Positions 8,953 to 18,095 of a stretch of DNA of 38,007 nt are shown piece after piece. A model generated the notes under the pieces. It made no database searches and was not told where the DNA came from. It worked only from the letters and a program-made list of their open reading frames with translations. The translations under genes were made by a program, and so were the position numbers. Positions within the stretch are counted from its first letter, which is position 1, and each line of letters starts with the position of its first letter. Origin of the DNA: 70-18 sp041691815 (GTDB lineage: Bacteria; Pseudomonadota; Alphaproteobacteria; Acetobacterales; Acetobacteraceae); NCBI GenBank assembly GCA_041691815.1, contig JBEPTZ010000030.1:1-38007 (forward strand), given 5' to 3'.

Positions 8953-10275
8953 TCAGACGCGATCGCGGAGAAAATTCACGACCCGGCGGAACCATCCGGC
9001 GGGTTTTTCCGAGTCGAGGTCCATGTCGGTGGCCGGTCGGCCGGCGCCGGCGCTCCACGCCAGCAGGCCGATCGCGGTGGCGAAGGCGGGACCGGCGGCG
9101 CTGTCGGGCAGGCCGCGCAGCGCCATCGGGTGGCCAAGCCGGGCGGTGCGGCCCAGCACCCGCTGCGCCATTTCCAGCGTGCCGGTCAGTTGGCTGGCGC
9201 CGCCGGTCAGCACCACGCGGTGGCCGGAGGCGCGGCCCAGCCCCTCCTCCTCCAGCCGCGCCTTGACCAGTTCGAAGGTCTCCTCCAGGCGCGGGCGGAT
9301 GATGTTGACCACCATGCTGCGCGGCACCTTGGCGATCTGGTGCTCGGCCTCGCCGACCAGCGGCACCGGCAGCATCTCGCGCTCGTCGTCCGGGCTCGGG
9401 ATGGCGCTGCCGTGCAGCGTCTTCAGCCGCTCGGCATGCGCCACCGGGGTGGACAGCACGCGGGCGATATCGTTGGTCACGTGCATGCCGCCGAGCGGCA
9501 GTTGCGTCGTGTGCTGCAGATGGCCGCCGGAATACACCGCCATGCCGGTGGTGCCGCCGCCCATGTCGAGCACCGTGGCGCCGAGCATCCGCTCGTCCTC
9601 CACCAGCGTTGCCAGGGCGGAGGCCATGGGTGCCGAGACCAGTTCGGCGATCTCCAGGTCGCAGCGCGCCAGGCAGGCATCGAGGTTGCGCAGGGCGGTG
9701 GTGGCGGCGTCGATCACATGCACCCGGCCGTTGAGGATCTCGCAATGCAGCCCGCGCGGATCCAGCACCCCCTCGGCGTCGTCCACCGTATAGTCCATCG
9801 CCAGCGAGTGGATGATGCTGCGTCCCTCGCCGCCGGCGCGGTTGCGGCTTTCCAGCAGCATGCGGCGGATATCGGACTCGGCCACCGCCCGCCCGCCGAC
9901 CGGCCACTGCACGTTGAACACCTGGCTGCGCGGCACGCCGCAGGAGAGGTTGACCGTTACCTTGGCCAGCCTGGTGCCGGCCTCTTCTTCGGCCTGGCCG
10001 ACACAGGCGCGGATGGCGCGCTCGGCGGCCTCGATATCCATGATGCCGCCGCCGCGCACCCCGCTGCCCTTCTGCCAGCCACGGCCGAGCACCCGCAGCG
10101 ACAAATCGCTCTCGCAGCGGCCGATCACGCAGACGATCTTGCTGGTGCCGATATCCAGCACCCCGAACGGGCCGGACTGGCGCGGGTGGAACGGGCGCGG
10201 CGCCTCCGGCTCGACTGCCTCCGAGGGCGGCGCGGACAGGAGGGACGGGATGATCCGTCGCGGCATGTCGTTCAC
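8953..10275 (-). CDS. ftsA: Cell division protein FtsA
   Basis: FtsA is the actin-like ATPase that tethers FtsZ to the membrane. The phosphate-1 loop FGVLDIGTSK starts near residue 37 and the second nucleotide loop is DMGGGTTGMAVYSGG. The C terminus, GWFRRVVNFLRDRV, is the amphipathic membrane-targeting helix. There is an N-terminal extension of about 35 residues before the first strand. The start is the GTG at 10275, whose GTGA overlaps the ftsQ stop; an ATG three codons later is an alternative. The length of 440 residues is normal for the class. Confidence 0.96.
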   Translation of the reverse strand: MNDMPRRIIPSLLSAPPSEAVEPEAPRPFHPRQSGPFGVLDIGTSKIVCVIGRCESDLSLRVLGRGWQKGSGVRGGGIMDIEAAERAIRACVGQAEEEAGTRLAKVTVNLSCGVPRSQVFNVQWPVGGRAVAESDIRRMLLESRNRAGGEGRSIIHSLAMDYTVDDAEGVLDPRGLHCEILNGRVHVIDAATTALRNLDACLARCDLEIAELVSAPMASALATLVEDERMLGATVLDMGGGTTGMAVYSGGHLQHTTQLPLGGMHVTNDIARVLSTPVAHAERLKTLHGSAIPSPDDEREMLPVPLVGEAEHQIAKVPRSMVVNIIRPRLEETFELVKARLEEEGLGRASGHRVVLTGGASQLTGTLEMAQRVLGRTARLGHPMALRGLPDSAAGPAFATAIGLLAWSAGAGRPATDMDLDSEKPAGWFRRVVNFLRDRV

Positions 10276-11234
10276 GTCTTCCTCGCCGTGCTGGGGGTGG
10301 AGTCGGGCGTGCTGTCGCCCCGCTTGGCGTCAACCGGCTTGGCGTCAACGGGCTTGCCGTCAACGGATTTGCCGTCGCGCGGTTTCTCCGGATAGGGCCG
10401 CAGCACCAGCCGGTCCGGCAGGCGCATATCCACCCGCTCCAATGGCCGGTCGAGCAGGGCGTCGCTGGCTTGCAGCTGCGCCAGCCGGGCCAGCGCCGGC
10501 ACATCCGCACCTTCCGGCAGCATCACGTCGGTGCCGCTCTTCAGATGCAGGTTCCAGCGCCGGTCGCCGACCCGCACCGCCGCCACCACCCGCTCCAGCA
10601 GCCCCGGATGCGCAGAGAGCGCGTCGATCAGGGCGCCGGCGGCGCTGTTGGCGCCATCGCCCACCACCAGCGGCAACTGGCTGAAGAAGGTGGCGACATC
10701 GGAGTCGGTCACCAGCTTGCCGTCATGGTCGATCAGCGAAAACTTGCCCTTGTTCTGCCACACCGCGAACGGCCGCCGCTCGACGATCCGCACCACGATG
10801 GTGCCCGGCAACTGCCGCTCCACGGTCGCCGACTGCACCCAGTCGATGCTCTCGATGCGGGCGCGGGCGGCGGCCAGCCGCACGGTCAGGATCGGGTCGC
10901 CGCGGCTCACCCCGAGCGCTGCCAGCAGCAACGGCTCCGGCGTCTTCTTTTGCCCGAGCAACTCGATATGCGCCACCCGCAGCCCCATCCGTGCGGTCAC
11001 GTCGCCGAGTCGCTCGGTGAAGTTCAGCCCCTGGCCGATGCCATGCACGGTGCCGATCAGCAGCAACGCCAGCACCGCGGCCACCGCCAGCCCGGCCAGC
11101 GGCCGCAGCAGATTGCGCCGCCGGCGCAGCAGCAGCTTCCAGCGCCCCGGCCGGTCCGGCAGCTTCGGCGCCGCGATGGCGGCACGTGGCGACCGCGGCG
11201 AGGCCGGCCTGGTGGTGCCCTTCACGCGCGGCAT
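10272..11234 (-). CDS. ftsQ: Cell division protein FtsQ
   Basis: FtsQ is a bitopic inner-membrane scaffold of the divisome. The 320-residue protein has a basic, Pro-rich cytoplasmic segment, one membrane helix at about residues 44-63 (PLAGLAVAAVLALLLIG), a POTRA domain (about 80-150, containing VAHIELLGQKKTPEPLLLAAL) and the FtsQ beta domain with VVRIVERRPFAVWQ. The ATG at 11234 lies inside the ddlB end (13-base overlap). The C-terminal 35 residues form a Lys/Pro/Asp-rich tandem repeat that is not part of the normal fold. Confidence 0.94.
   Translation of the reverse strand: MPRVKGTTRPASPRSPRAAIAAPKLPDRPGRWKLLLRRRRNLLRPLAGLAVAAVLALLLIGTVHGIGQGLNFTERLGDVTARMGLRVAHIELLGQKKTPEPLLLAALGVSRGDPILTVRLAAARARIESIDWVQSATVERQLPGTIVVRIVERRPFAVWQNKGKFSLIDHDGKLVTDSDVATFFSQLPLVVGDGANSAAGALIDALSAHPGLLERVVAAVRVGDRRWNLHLKSGTDVMLPEGADVPALARLAQLQASDALLDRPLERVDMRLPDRLVLRPYPEKPRDGKSVDGKPVDAKPVDAKRGDSTPDSTPSTARKT
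10323..10382 (-). repeat. 15-bp tandem repeat in the 3' end of ftsQ
   Basis: Four consecutive 15-bp units (type CTTGGCGTCAACCGG on the plus strand) encode repeats of the form K-P-V-D-A in the FtsQ tail. The first three units differ by one to three bases; the fourth is more diverged. The period is a multiple of three, so copy-number changes would keep the frame. Confidence 0.85.
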
Positions 11235-12142
11235 GCGGCCTGCTCCACCATCCAGGCGCAGAGCTGCGGGAACGACACGCCGAGATGCGCCGCCTGCTCC
11301 GGCAGCAGCGAAGTCGGCGTGAGGCCCGGCTGGGTGTTCACCTCCAGCAGCACCAGCCGGCCCGGCTCGCCGGCGGTGTCGTCGTAGCGGAAATCGGCCC
11401 GGCTGGCGCCGCGGCAGCCCAGCGCCCGATGCGCCGCCAGCGCCATCTCCAGCGCCCGCGCATAGGTGTCGGCATGCACCTGCGCCGGGATCACATGGCG
11501 CGAGCCGCCATCGGCGTATTTCGCCTCGTAATCATAGAAATCGCCGTGATCGGGGGTGATATCGGTCACCGCCAGCGCCCGGTCGCCCATCACGCCGACG
11601 GTCAGCTCGCGGCCGGGAATGTATTCCTCCACCAGCGCCGTCGCCCCGAACCGCCAGCCGGCCGCGACTTCGGCGCGCCGGTTGCCGCCCTCGCGCATGA
11701 TCTCGACGCCGACCGACGAGCCCTCGTTGACCGGCTTCACCACATACGGCAGCGGCAGCGGGTCGGCGTGCTCCAGTTCGGCGATATCCACCACCCGGCC
11801 ACGCGCGATCGGCAGCCCGGCGGCGGCGAACACCGCCCGCGCCGCCTGCTTGTCCATCGCCAGTGCGGACGCTCTGACCCCGGAATGGGTATACGGTATA
11901 CCCATCCAGTCCAGCACCCCCTGGATCGCCCCGTCCTCGCCGAACCGGCCGTGCAGCGCGTTGAACACCGCGTCCGGCGCCGGGTCCAGCGCCGCGATCA
12001 CCGCCCGCAGATCGTCGCCGACCTCGATCGGTGTCACCTCGAACCCGGCCTGGCGCAGCGCCACCACCACCTGGCGGCCGCTCGACAGGCTCACCTCGCG
12101 CTCGGCCGACATGCCGCCGAACAACACTGCCACACGGGTCAT
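11222..12142 (-). CDS. ddlB: D-alanine--D-alanine ligase
   Basis: This ATP-grasp enzyme makes the D-Ala-D-Ala dipeptide that MurF adds to the peptidoglycan precursor. From ATG 12142 it has 306 residues. It opens with VAVLFGGMSAEREVSLSSG, contains HGRFGEDGAIQGVLDWMGIPYTHS and the ATP-binding YVVKPVNEGSSVGV segment, and ends with LLEVNTQPGLTPTSLLPEQA, which carries the metal-binding Glu and Asn. The open frame runs 73 codons further upstream, but that part is only the overlap with murB read in another frame. The ATG at 12142 forms an ATGA overlap with murB. Confidence 0.96.
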   Translation of the reverse strand: MTRVAVLFGGMSAEREVSLSSGRQVVVALRQAGFEVTPIEVGDDLRAVIAALDPAPDAVFNALHGRFGEDGAIQGVLDWMGIPYTHSGVRASALAMDKQAARAVFAAAGLPIARGRVVDIAELEHADPLPLPYVVKPVNEGSSVGVEIMREGGNRRAEVAAGWRFGATALVEEYIPGRELTVGVMGDRALAVTDITPDHGDFYDYEAKYADGGSRHVIPAQVHADTYARALEMALAAHRALGCRGASRADFRYDDTAGEPGRLVLLEVNTQPGLTPTSLLPEQAAHLGVSFPQLCAWMVEQAACRA

Positions 12143-13071
12143 GAGCGATCCTCCGGAAGCGGCACGCCGACGCGGCGGATTTCCCAGTGCAGCGCCACGC
12201 CGCTCATCGCCCGCACCCGGGCGACCAGCTGTTCGCCCAGCGCCTCGATCTCGGCGGCGGTCGCCTCGCCGGTATTGATCAGGAAGTTGCAGTGTTTCTC
12301 TGACACCTGCGCGCCGCCCAGCATCAGCCCGCGGCCGCCGGCGGCATCGATCAGTTCCCACGCCTTCATATCGGGCGGATTGCGGAAGGTGGAGCCGCCG
12401 GTGCGCGCCCGCACCGGCTGGGTCGCCTCGCGCGACGCGCGGATTTCCGCCATCCGCGCGCCAATCACCGCCGGATCGCCCTTATGCGCCCGCAGCCTGG
12501 CGCGCACCACGATGCCGCCGGCCGGCAATGCGGCATGCCGATAGGCAAACGCCAGCCGCGCCGCCGACAGCCGCACCAGCTCGCCCGAGCGGGTGGCGAC
12601 CTCCGCCCAGTCCAGGCAGCCGGCGATATCGCCGCCATAGGCGCCGGCATTCATCGCCACCGCGCCGCCGATCGTGCCCGGAATCCCGGACAGGAATTCC
12701 AGCCCGGCCAGCCCGGCCGCAGCCACATGCTCGGCCACCGTCACATCCAGGCAGGCCGCCCCGGCGATCACCCCACCCGGTTCGACCTCCACCGCGTTGA
12801 ACCCGCGCGCCAGCCGCACCACCACCCCAGGCACGCCGCCATCGCGCACGATCATGTTGCTCGCCGCCCCGATCGGCAGCACCGGAATCTCCAGCGGCAG
12901 GGCGGCGAGAAACGCGCACAGGTCCTCGGCATCGGCCGGCCGCAGCAGCACCTCGGCCGGCCCGCCGACGCGGAACCAGGTGGTCGGCGCCAGCAGCGAA
13001 TCGAACCGCAGCCGCCCGCGCGTCATCGGCAGCGCGTCGGCCAGGTGGTCGGTGCGTGCAGCGGCCATCAT
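12139..13071 (-). CDS. murB: UDP-N-acetylenolpyruvoylglucosamine reductase MurB
   Basis: MurB is the FAD- and NADPH-dependent reductase that makes UDP-MurNAc. The 310-residue protein has the FAD-binding TTWFRVGGPAEVLLRP segment, the GIPGTIGGAVAMNAGAYG loop, the catalytic-serine region GGSTFRNP near residue 220, followed by KAWELIDAAGGRG, and the late catalytic Glu within GEATAAEIEALGE. Absence of the extra tyrosine loop points to the type II form. Its ATG overlaps the murC stop by four bases. Confidence 0.96.
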   Translation of the reverse strand: MMAAARTDHLADALPMTRGRLRFDSLLAPTTWFRVGGPAEVLLRPADAEDLCAFLAALPLEIPVLPIGAASNMIVRDGGVPGVVVRLARGFNAVEVEPGGVIAGAACLDVTVAEHVAAAGLAGLEFLSGIPGTIGGAVAMNAGAYGGDIAGCLDWAEVATRSGELVRLSAARLAFAYRHAALPAGGIVVRARLRAHKGDPAVIGARMAEIRASREATQPVRARTGGSTFRNPPDMKAWELIDAAGGRGLMLGGAQVSEKHCNFLINTGEATAAEIEALGEQLVARVRAMSGVALHWEIRRVGVPLPEDRS

Positions 13072-14501
13072 CGCCCCGCCCCCGCTTTTTGCCCGGCCTG
13101 CAAGGCTGCCAACTGCGCCGGCAATGCCGCCGCCCAGCCGGTGATGTTGCCGGCCCCCAGGCAGACCACGAAATCGCCCGACCGCGCGATGGCATGCACC
13201 ATCTCGGCCAGATGCTCCGGCCCCGGCAGCGGCACCACGCTGCGATGGCCGCGCGCCCGCAGCCCCTCGACCAGCGCATCGCGGTTGACCCCCGGGATCG
13301 GCTGCTCGCCGGCGGCGTACACGTCGGCGACGATCACCGTGCCGGCATCGTTCATGCAGGCGCAGAAATCGTCGAACAGCGAGGACAGCCGCGTATAGCG
13401 ATGCGGCTGCACCACCGCCACCACATCGCGGGCGCCGGCCTGCCGCGCCGCCTTCAAGACCGCCGCGATCTCCACCGGGTGATGCCCGTAATCGTCGATC
13501 ACCGTGATGCCGCCGGCCTCGCCGGTTTTGGTGAACCGCCGCTTCACCCCACGGAAGCTGGCGAACGCATTGCGCAGCGTGGCGTCGTCGATCTCCATCT
13601 CGGCGGCGATGGCGACCGCCGCCAGCGCGTTCTGCACATTATGCTGCCCCAGCATCGGCAGCCGGAACGGCCCCATCTTGCGGGTGCGGCCGCGCGCCCG
13701 GTCGGCGATCGACACCTCGAAAGTCGCCCCCATCCGGTCGGTCACCAGCTTGTCGGCGCGCACATCGGCCTGCGGGCTGAAGCCGTAGGTGATGATCCGC
13801 CGGTCCGACAGCCGCGGGATCATCTGCTGCACCGCCGGATGGTCGATGCACAGCACCGCGAAGCCGTAGAACGGCACGTTCTGCACAAACTGGTCGTAGC
13901 CGGCCAGCATCGCCTCGCCGGTGCCCCAGTGGTCGAGATGCTCGACATCCATGTTGGTCACCACCGCGATGGTGGCCGGCAGGCGCAGGAAGCTGCCGTC
14001 GCTCTCGTCGGCCTCCACCACCATCCACTCGCCGGCGCCCATCCTGGTGTTGGTGCCATAGGCGTTGATGATGCCGCCGTTGATCACCGTCGGGTCCATG
14101 TGGGCGGCTTCCAGCACCGCCGCGATCAGGCTGGTGGTGGTGGTCTTGCCGTGGGTGCCGCCGATGGCGATCGCCCAGCGCAGCCGCATCAGTTCGGCCA
14201 GCATTTCGGCGCGGCGCACCACCGGCAGGAAGCGCGCCCGCGCCGCCTTCACCTCGACATTGTCCGGCTTCACCGCGGTCGAGGTCACCACCACCTGGGC
14301 GGCGCCGAGATTGGCCGCGTCATGGCCCACCGCCACGCTGATCCCCTCGCGGCGCAGCCGCTGCACGTTGGGCGAGTCGGAAATATCGCTGCCCTGCACC
14401 GAATAGCCGAGATTATGCAGCACCTCGGCGATGCCGGACATGCCGATGCCGCCGATGCCGACGAAATGAATGGTGCCGATCGAAAGCGGCAGCGCTCTCA
14501 T
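13068..14501 (-). CDS. murC: UDP-N-acetylmuramate--L-alanine ligase MurC
   Basis: MurC adds L-Ala to UDP-MurNAc. The 477-residue protein shows the Rossmann loop GIGGIGMSGIAE at 15-26, the ATP-binding GGTHGKTTTTS at 114-124, the VVEADESDGSFLRLPA segment, and the C-terminal VIDDYGHHPVEIAAVLKAAR and VVQPHRYTRL motifs typical of MurC. The ATG at 14501 makes an ATGA overlap with murG. Length and motifs are complete. Confidence 0.97.
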   Translation of the reverse strand: MRALPLSIGTIHFVGIGGIGMSGIAEVLHNLGYSVQGSDISDSPNVQRLRREGISVAVGHDAANLGAAQVVVTSTAVKPDNVEVKAARARFLPVVRRAEMLAELMRLRWAIAIGGTHGKTTTTSLIAAVLEAAHMDPTVINGGIINAYGTNTRMGAGEWMVVEADESDGSFLRLPATIAVVTNMDVEHLDHWGTGEAMLAGYDQFVQNVPFYGFAVLCIDHPAVQQMIPRLSDRRIITYGFSPQADVRADKLVTDRMGATFEVSIADRARGRTRKMGPFRLPMLGQHNVQNALAAVAIAAEMEIDDATLRNAFASFRGVKRRFTKTGEAGGITVIDDYGHHPVEIAAVLKAARQAGARDVVAVVQPHRYTRLSSLFDDFCACMNDAGTVIVADVYAAGEQPIPGVNRDALVEGLRARGHRSVVPLPGPEHLAEMVHAIARSGDFVVCLGAGNITGWAAALPAQLAALQAGQKAGAGR

Positions 14502-15592
14502 GGGCCGCTCTCCCGCGGGATATAGGACTCGACCAGATCGGCCAGCGCCGAAGCCGCCTCGGCATGGCCATGCGCGGCCGCCGCACTGGCGGCCCTGGCC
14601 AGCGCCTCGCGGTCGCCGAACAGCCGGTCGAGCAGCGCCGCCAGCGCCTCGGGCTTGAACTCCGGCTGGCGGATCACCCAGGCACCCTCGCCCAGCGCCC
14701 GCGCATTGGCACTCTGATGGTCATCGATCGCGCCGGGCAGCGGCACCAGCACCGCCGGCCGCCCGGCCACCGCCAGTTCGGCCACGGTGGAGGCGCCGGC
14801 CCGGGCGATGACCAGGTGCGAGGCCGCCAGCAGCCCGGCGACATCGGGAAAGAACGCCGCCAGTTCGGCGGAAATCCCGGCTTCGTCATAAGCGGCCCGA
14901 ACCCGCGCGAGGTCCTCGGCGCGGCATTGCTGCACCACCGTCAGCCGCGCCCGCAACGGCACCGACAGCAGCGCGAGGGCAGGGGGCACCACATCGCTGA
15001 ACACCCGCGCGCCGAGCGAGCCGCCCAGCACCAGCAGGCGGATCTGCCCGGTGGGCGGCTCATAGCCGGCCCCGGCCAGTGCGACGATCGCCGGACGCAC
15101 CGGGTTGCCGGTCACCTTGGTGCGCGCGGTCTCTGGCACCCGCGCGGTCTCGGCATGGCTCAGCGCCAGCAGGTCGGCGCGCGGCGACAGCATCCGGTTG
15201 GCCCGCCCGAGCACCGCATTCTGCTCGTGCAGCAGCACCGAGGGCCGGCCCCGCATCAGCCGCGACCCCAGCACCGGCGCCACCGAGGGATAGCCGCCAA
15301 AGCCGACCAGCACCGACGGCCGCAGCCGCGCCAGGATCGCCCGCGCCTGCAACGCCCCGCGCAGCAGCGCCAGCACCGCACGTGCGGCCCGCAGCAGCCC
15401 GCGCCCGGCGATCCCGGCGCCAGCCAGCACGAACCGCTCGCAGCCCTCGAAGACGGGAGAAGCAATCGCCCCCGACCGCGCATCGGTCATCAGCACGATC
15501 CGCCGGCCGCGCCGCAGCAATTCGGCGGCCAGCGCCTCGGCCGGAAAGAAATGCCCGCCGGTGCCGCCAGCGGCGATGATCACCGGCCGCAT
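14498..15592 (-). CDS. murG: UDP-GlcNAc transferase MurG (lipid II synthesis)
   Basis: MurG transfers GlcNAc from UDP-GlcNAc to lipid I at the inner face of the membrane. From ATG 15592 it has 364 residues. It opens with IIAAGGTGGHFFPAEALA, the lipid I-binding loop, has LVGFGGYPSVAPV and the HEQNAVLGRANR segment, and ends with the UDP-GlcNAc site VIARAGASTVAELAVAGRPAVLVPLP. The open frame extends far upstream, but that is ftsW in another frame. The start overlaps the ftsW stop by one base (TGATG). Confidence 0.97.
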   Translation of the reverse strand: MRPVIIAAGGTGGHFFPAEALAAELLRRGRRIVLMTDARSGAIASPVFEGCERFVLAGAGIAGRGLLRAARAVLALLRGALQARAILARLRPSVLVGFGGYPSVAPVLGSRLMRGRPSVLLHEQNAVLGRANRMLSPRADLLALSHAETARVPETARTKVTGNPVRPAIVALAGAGYEPPTGQIRLLVLGGSLGARVFSDVVPPALALLSVPLRARLTVVQQCRAEDLARVRAAYDEAGISAELAAFFPDVAGLLAASHLVIARAGASTVAELAVAGRPAVLVPLPGAIDDHQSANARALGEGAWVIRQPEFKPEALAALLDRLFGDREALARAASAAAAHGHAEAASALADLVESYIPRESGP

Positions 15593-16722
15593 CACGAGCC
15601 TTCTCCATGCCGCCGCCGGGTCAGCGCCAGCAGCATGCCGATACCGACCGCCACCGCGATCGCCGAGGAGCCGCCATAGGAGATGAACGGCAAGGTCATC
15701 CCCTTGGTCGGGATCAGCCGCAACGTGGAGGCCATGTTGACGAACGCCTGCAAGCCGAACCCCGCCGCCAGCCCGGCGGTCGCCAGCACCACATACATGT
15801 CCCGCTCGTGCAGCAGCCGCAGCAGCGCCCGCAGCACCACGAAGGCGAACACTCCGATGATCAGCAGACAGACGATCATGCCGAATTCCTCGCCGGCCAC
15901 GGCGAACACGAAGTCGGCATGCGCGTCCGGAATCAGGTCCTTGACATGCCCCTCGCCGGGGCCGCGCCCGAGCAGCCCGCCGGCGCCGAACGCCTGCTGC
16001 GCCTTGTCCACCTGCCAGTTGTCGCCGAGGCCGGGATGCAGAAACCGATCCACCCGGCTGCGCACATGCTCGATGGTGTAGTAGGCCCCCACACCCCCCA
16101 CTCCGAACAACCCCAGCAGCCCGCCGGTCAGGAACAGGTTCAGCCCGTTGAGGAACAGCTGGATGAAGAACACCCCGGCGATCACCGCCAGCATCCCCAT
16201 ATCCGGCTGGCTGCGCAGCAGCACGCCGATCAGCACCGCGATGAACACCGCCAGCCCCGGCCACGCCCAGCGCCGCAGCCTGGTGGTCTCGCGATTGCCC
16301 TCGGCCAGCAGCCAGGCGGCAACCACCGCGAAGCAGGGCTTGAGGAACTCGCTCGGCTGCATCGACATCCCGGCCAGGCTGATCCAGCGCCGCGCGCCCT
16401 TGATCTCGGCGCCGGAGACCAGCGTCAGCGCGGTCAGCAGCAGGGCGATCACGCAGCCGACCAGCGCCACCCGGCGGACGCCGCGGGGCGACAGCAGGCT
16501 GAACAGCACCACCACCGCCAGCGCGATCGCCAGGAACACCACCTGCTTGAGGATGAAGCTGTCGCGCGCGACATGAATCCGCACCGCCACCGCCGGCGAG
16601 GCCGCCAGCATCATCACGTAGCCGACGCCGACCAGCGCGCAGATCGCCGCCAGCGTCCAGCGGTCCACCGTCCACCACCAGCGGCCCAGCAGCGAGTTGT
16701 CGGCGCGCGACAGACCGGGCAT
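15592..16722 (-). CDS. ftsW: Septal peptidoglycan glycosyltransferase FtsW
   Basis: FtsW is the SEDS-family glycosyltransferase that polymerises lipid II at the septum with FtsI. From ATG 16722 it has 376 residues, about ten hydrophobic segments, the conserved extracytoplasmic region HPGLGDNWQVDKAQQAFGAGGLLGRGPGEG (split by variable positions), and the C-terminal signature KGMTLPFISYGGSSAIAVAV. The start overlaps the murD stop by one base (TGATG). The location between murD and murG is the usual dcw position. Confidence 0.96.
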   Translation of the reverse strand: MPGLSRADNSLLGRWWWTVDRWTLAAICALVGVGYVMMLAASPAVAVRIHVARDSFILKQVVFLAIALAVVVLFSLLSPRGVRRVALVGCVIALLLTALTLVSGAEIKGARRWISLAGMSMQPSEFLKPCFAVVAAWLLAEGNRETTRLRRWAWPGLAVFIAVLIGVLLRSQPDMGMLAVIAGVFFIQLFLNGLNLFLTGGLLGLFGVGGVGAYYTIEHVRSRVDRFLHPGLGDNWQVDKAQQAFGAGGLLGRGPGEGHVKDLIPDAHADFVFAVAGEEFGMIVCLLIIGVFAFVVLRALLRLLHERDMYVVLATAGLAAGFGLQAFVNMASTLRLIPTKGMTLPFISYGGSSAIAVAVGIGMLLALTRRRHGEGS

Positions 16723-18095
16723 CACACGCCCTCCCGACTGGCGATCGCCTGGGCCAGACTGCGGAACCGATCGCCGCGCTGGTCGTAGCCGGTGAACTGG
16801 TCCCAACTGGCGCAGGCCGGCGACAGCAGCACCACCGGCGCCGCATGCTCTCGTGCCGAATGCCAGGCCGCCTCGGTCGCCGCCTCCAGCGTGCCGAGCA
16901 TGCGGAACGGCACGTCATGCGCGGCCAAAGTCGCGGCCAGGATCGGCGCATCGCGGCCGATCAGCAGCGCCTCGGCAACGCGCGGAAAATACTCCACCAG
17001 CGGCTCGATGCCGCCTTCCTTGGCGGTGCCGCCGGCGATCCAGATCAGCCGGTCGTGGCAGCGCAGCGCGCAGGCGGTACTGTCGGCGTTGGTCGCCTTG
17101 CTGTCGTTGATGAAGGCGATGCCGCCCACGGTGGCCGCCAGTTCCTGGCGATGCGGCAGGCCGGGGTAGCTGGCCATCGCCGCGGCCAGCACGCCACGCG
17201 GCACCCCCAGATGCAGCGCCATCGCCGCAGCGGCAGCGGCGTTCTGCGCGTTATGTGCGCCGGACAGGGTAGGGCAGGCGGCGAGGTCCACCAGCATGCC
17301 CTCGGCATCCTGCAGCCGCGTCCCATCGGCCCAGACATCCGCCGACCCGCTGCCCGAGATCGTCACCACCCGCCCCGGCTGGCCGCGCAGCCACCCGGCC
17401 ATCTCGCGTGACGGCGCGTCCTCGATGCCGATCACCGCCAGGTCGCCCGGCTGCTGGCGGGCAAAAATCGCCCGTTTGGCAGCGGCATAGCCGGCCATAT
17501 CGCCATGACGGTCGAGGTGATCGGCGGAGAGGTTGAGCATTGCGGCGGCAGAGAACGCCAGCGCGGCGATTCGCTCCAACATGTAGGACGACATTTCCAG
17601 CACGTAGACGCCGTCATCGCCGAGCGCCGGCAGCGCCAACGCCGCGGTGCCGAGATTGCCGCCGGCCGCATTCGCCACCCCGGCCGCCTCCAGGATATGC
17701 CCCAGCAGCGCCGTGGTGGTGGATTTGCCGTTGGTGCCGGTGATGCCGGCGAACCGCGCCCGCGAGCCGCTTTTCCGCACCGCGCGGAACAGCAGGTCGG
17801 CGTCCGACAGCACCGGCACGCCGGCCGCCAGCGCCGCAGCCGCCACCGGATGCGCGCTCGGCCGGATATGCGGAATGCCCGGCGACAGCACCAGCGCGTC
17901 GAAACCGGTCGCCATATCCGGCACCGCCACCTCAAGCCCAGCCGCCGCCGCCGCCTGCCGGGCGACCACATTGTCGTCCCACGCCACCACCACCGCCCCC
18001 ATCGCGCGCAGCCGCTGTGCCGCCGGCAGCCCCATCCGGCCAAGCCCGACCACGGCGAAACGCTGGCCGGCAAACAAGGTGGGAGAAAAATTCAT
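16722..18095 (-). CDS. murD: UDP-N-acetylmuramoylalanine--D-glutamate ligase MurD
   Basis: MurD adds D-Glu to UDP-MurNAc-L-Ala. From ATG 18095 the protein has 457 residues: an N-terminal Rossmann-like domain (AVVGLGRMGLPAAQRLRAMG), the ATP loop GITGTNGKSTTTALLG at 117-132, the NLSADHLDRHGDMAGYAAAK segment that carries metal and nucleotide ligands, FINDSKATNADST and the C-terminal LLSPACASWDQFTGYDQRGDRF signature. The open frame reaches further upstream through mraY in another frame; the ATG at 18095 forms an ATGA overlap with mraY. Confidence 0.97.
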   Translation of the reverse strand: MNFSPTLFAGQRFAVVGLGRMGLPAAQRLRAMGAVVVAWDDNVVARQAAAAAGLEVAVPDMATGFDALVLSPGIPHIRPSAHPVAAAALAAGVPVLSDADLLFRAVRKSGSRARFAGITGTNGKSTTTALLGHILEAAGVANAAGGNLGTAALALPALGDDGVYVLEMSSYMLERIAALAFSAAAMLNLSADHLDRHGDMAGYAAAKRAIFARQQPGDLAVIGIEDAPSREMAGWLRGQPGRVVTISGSGSADVWADGTRLQDAEGMLVDLAACPTLSGAHNAQNAAAAAAMALHLGVPRGVLAAAMASYPGLPHRQELAATVGGIAFINDSKATNADSTACALRCHDRLIWIAGGTAKEGGIEPLVEYFPRVAEALLIGRDAPILAATLAAHDVPFRMLGTLEAATEAAWHSAREHAAPVVLLSPACASWDQFTGYDQRGDRFRSLAQAIASREGV

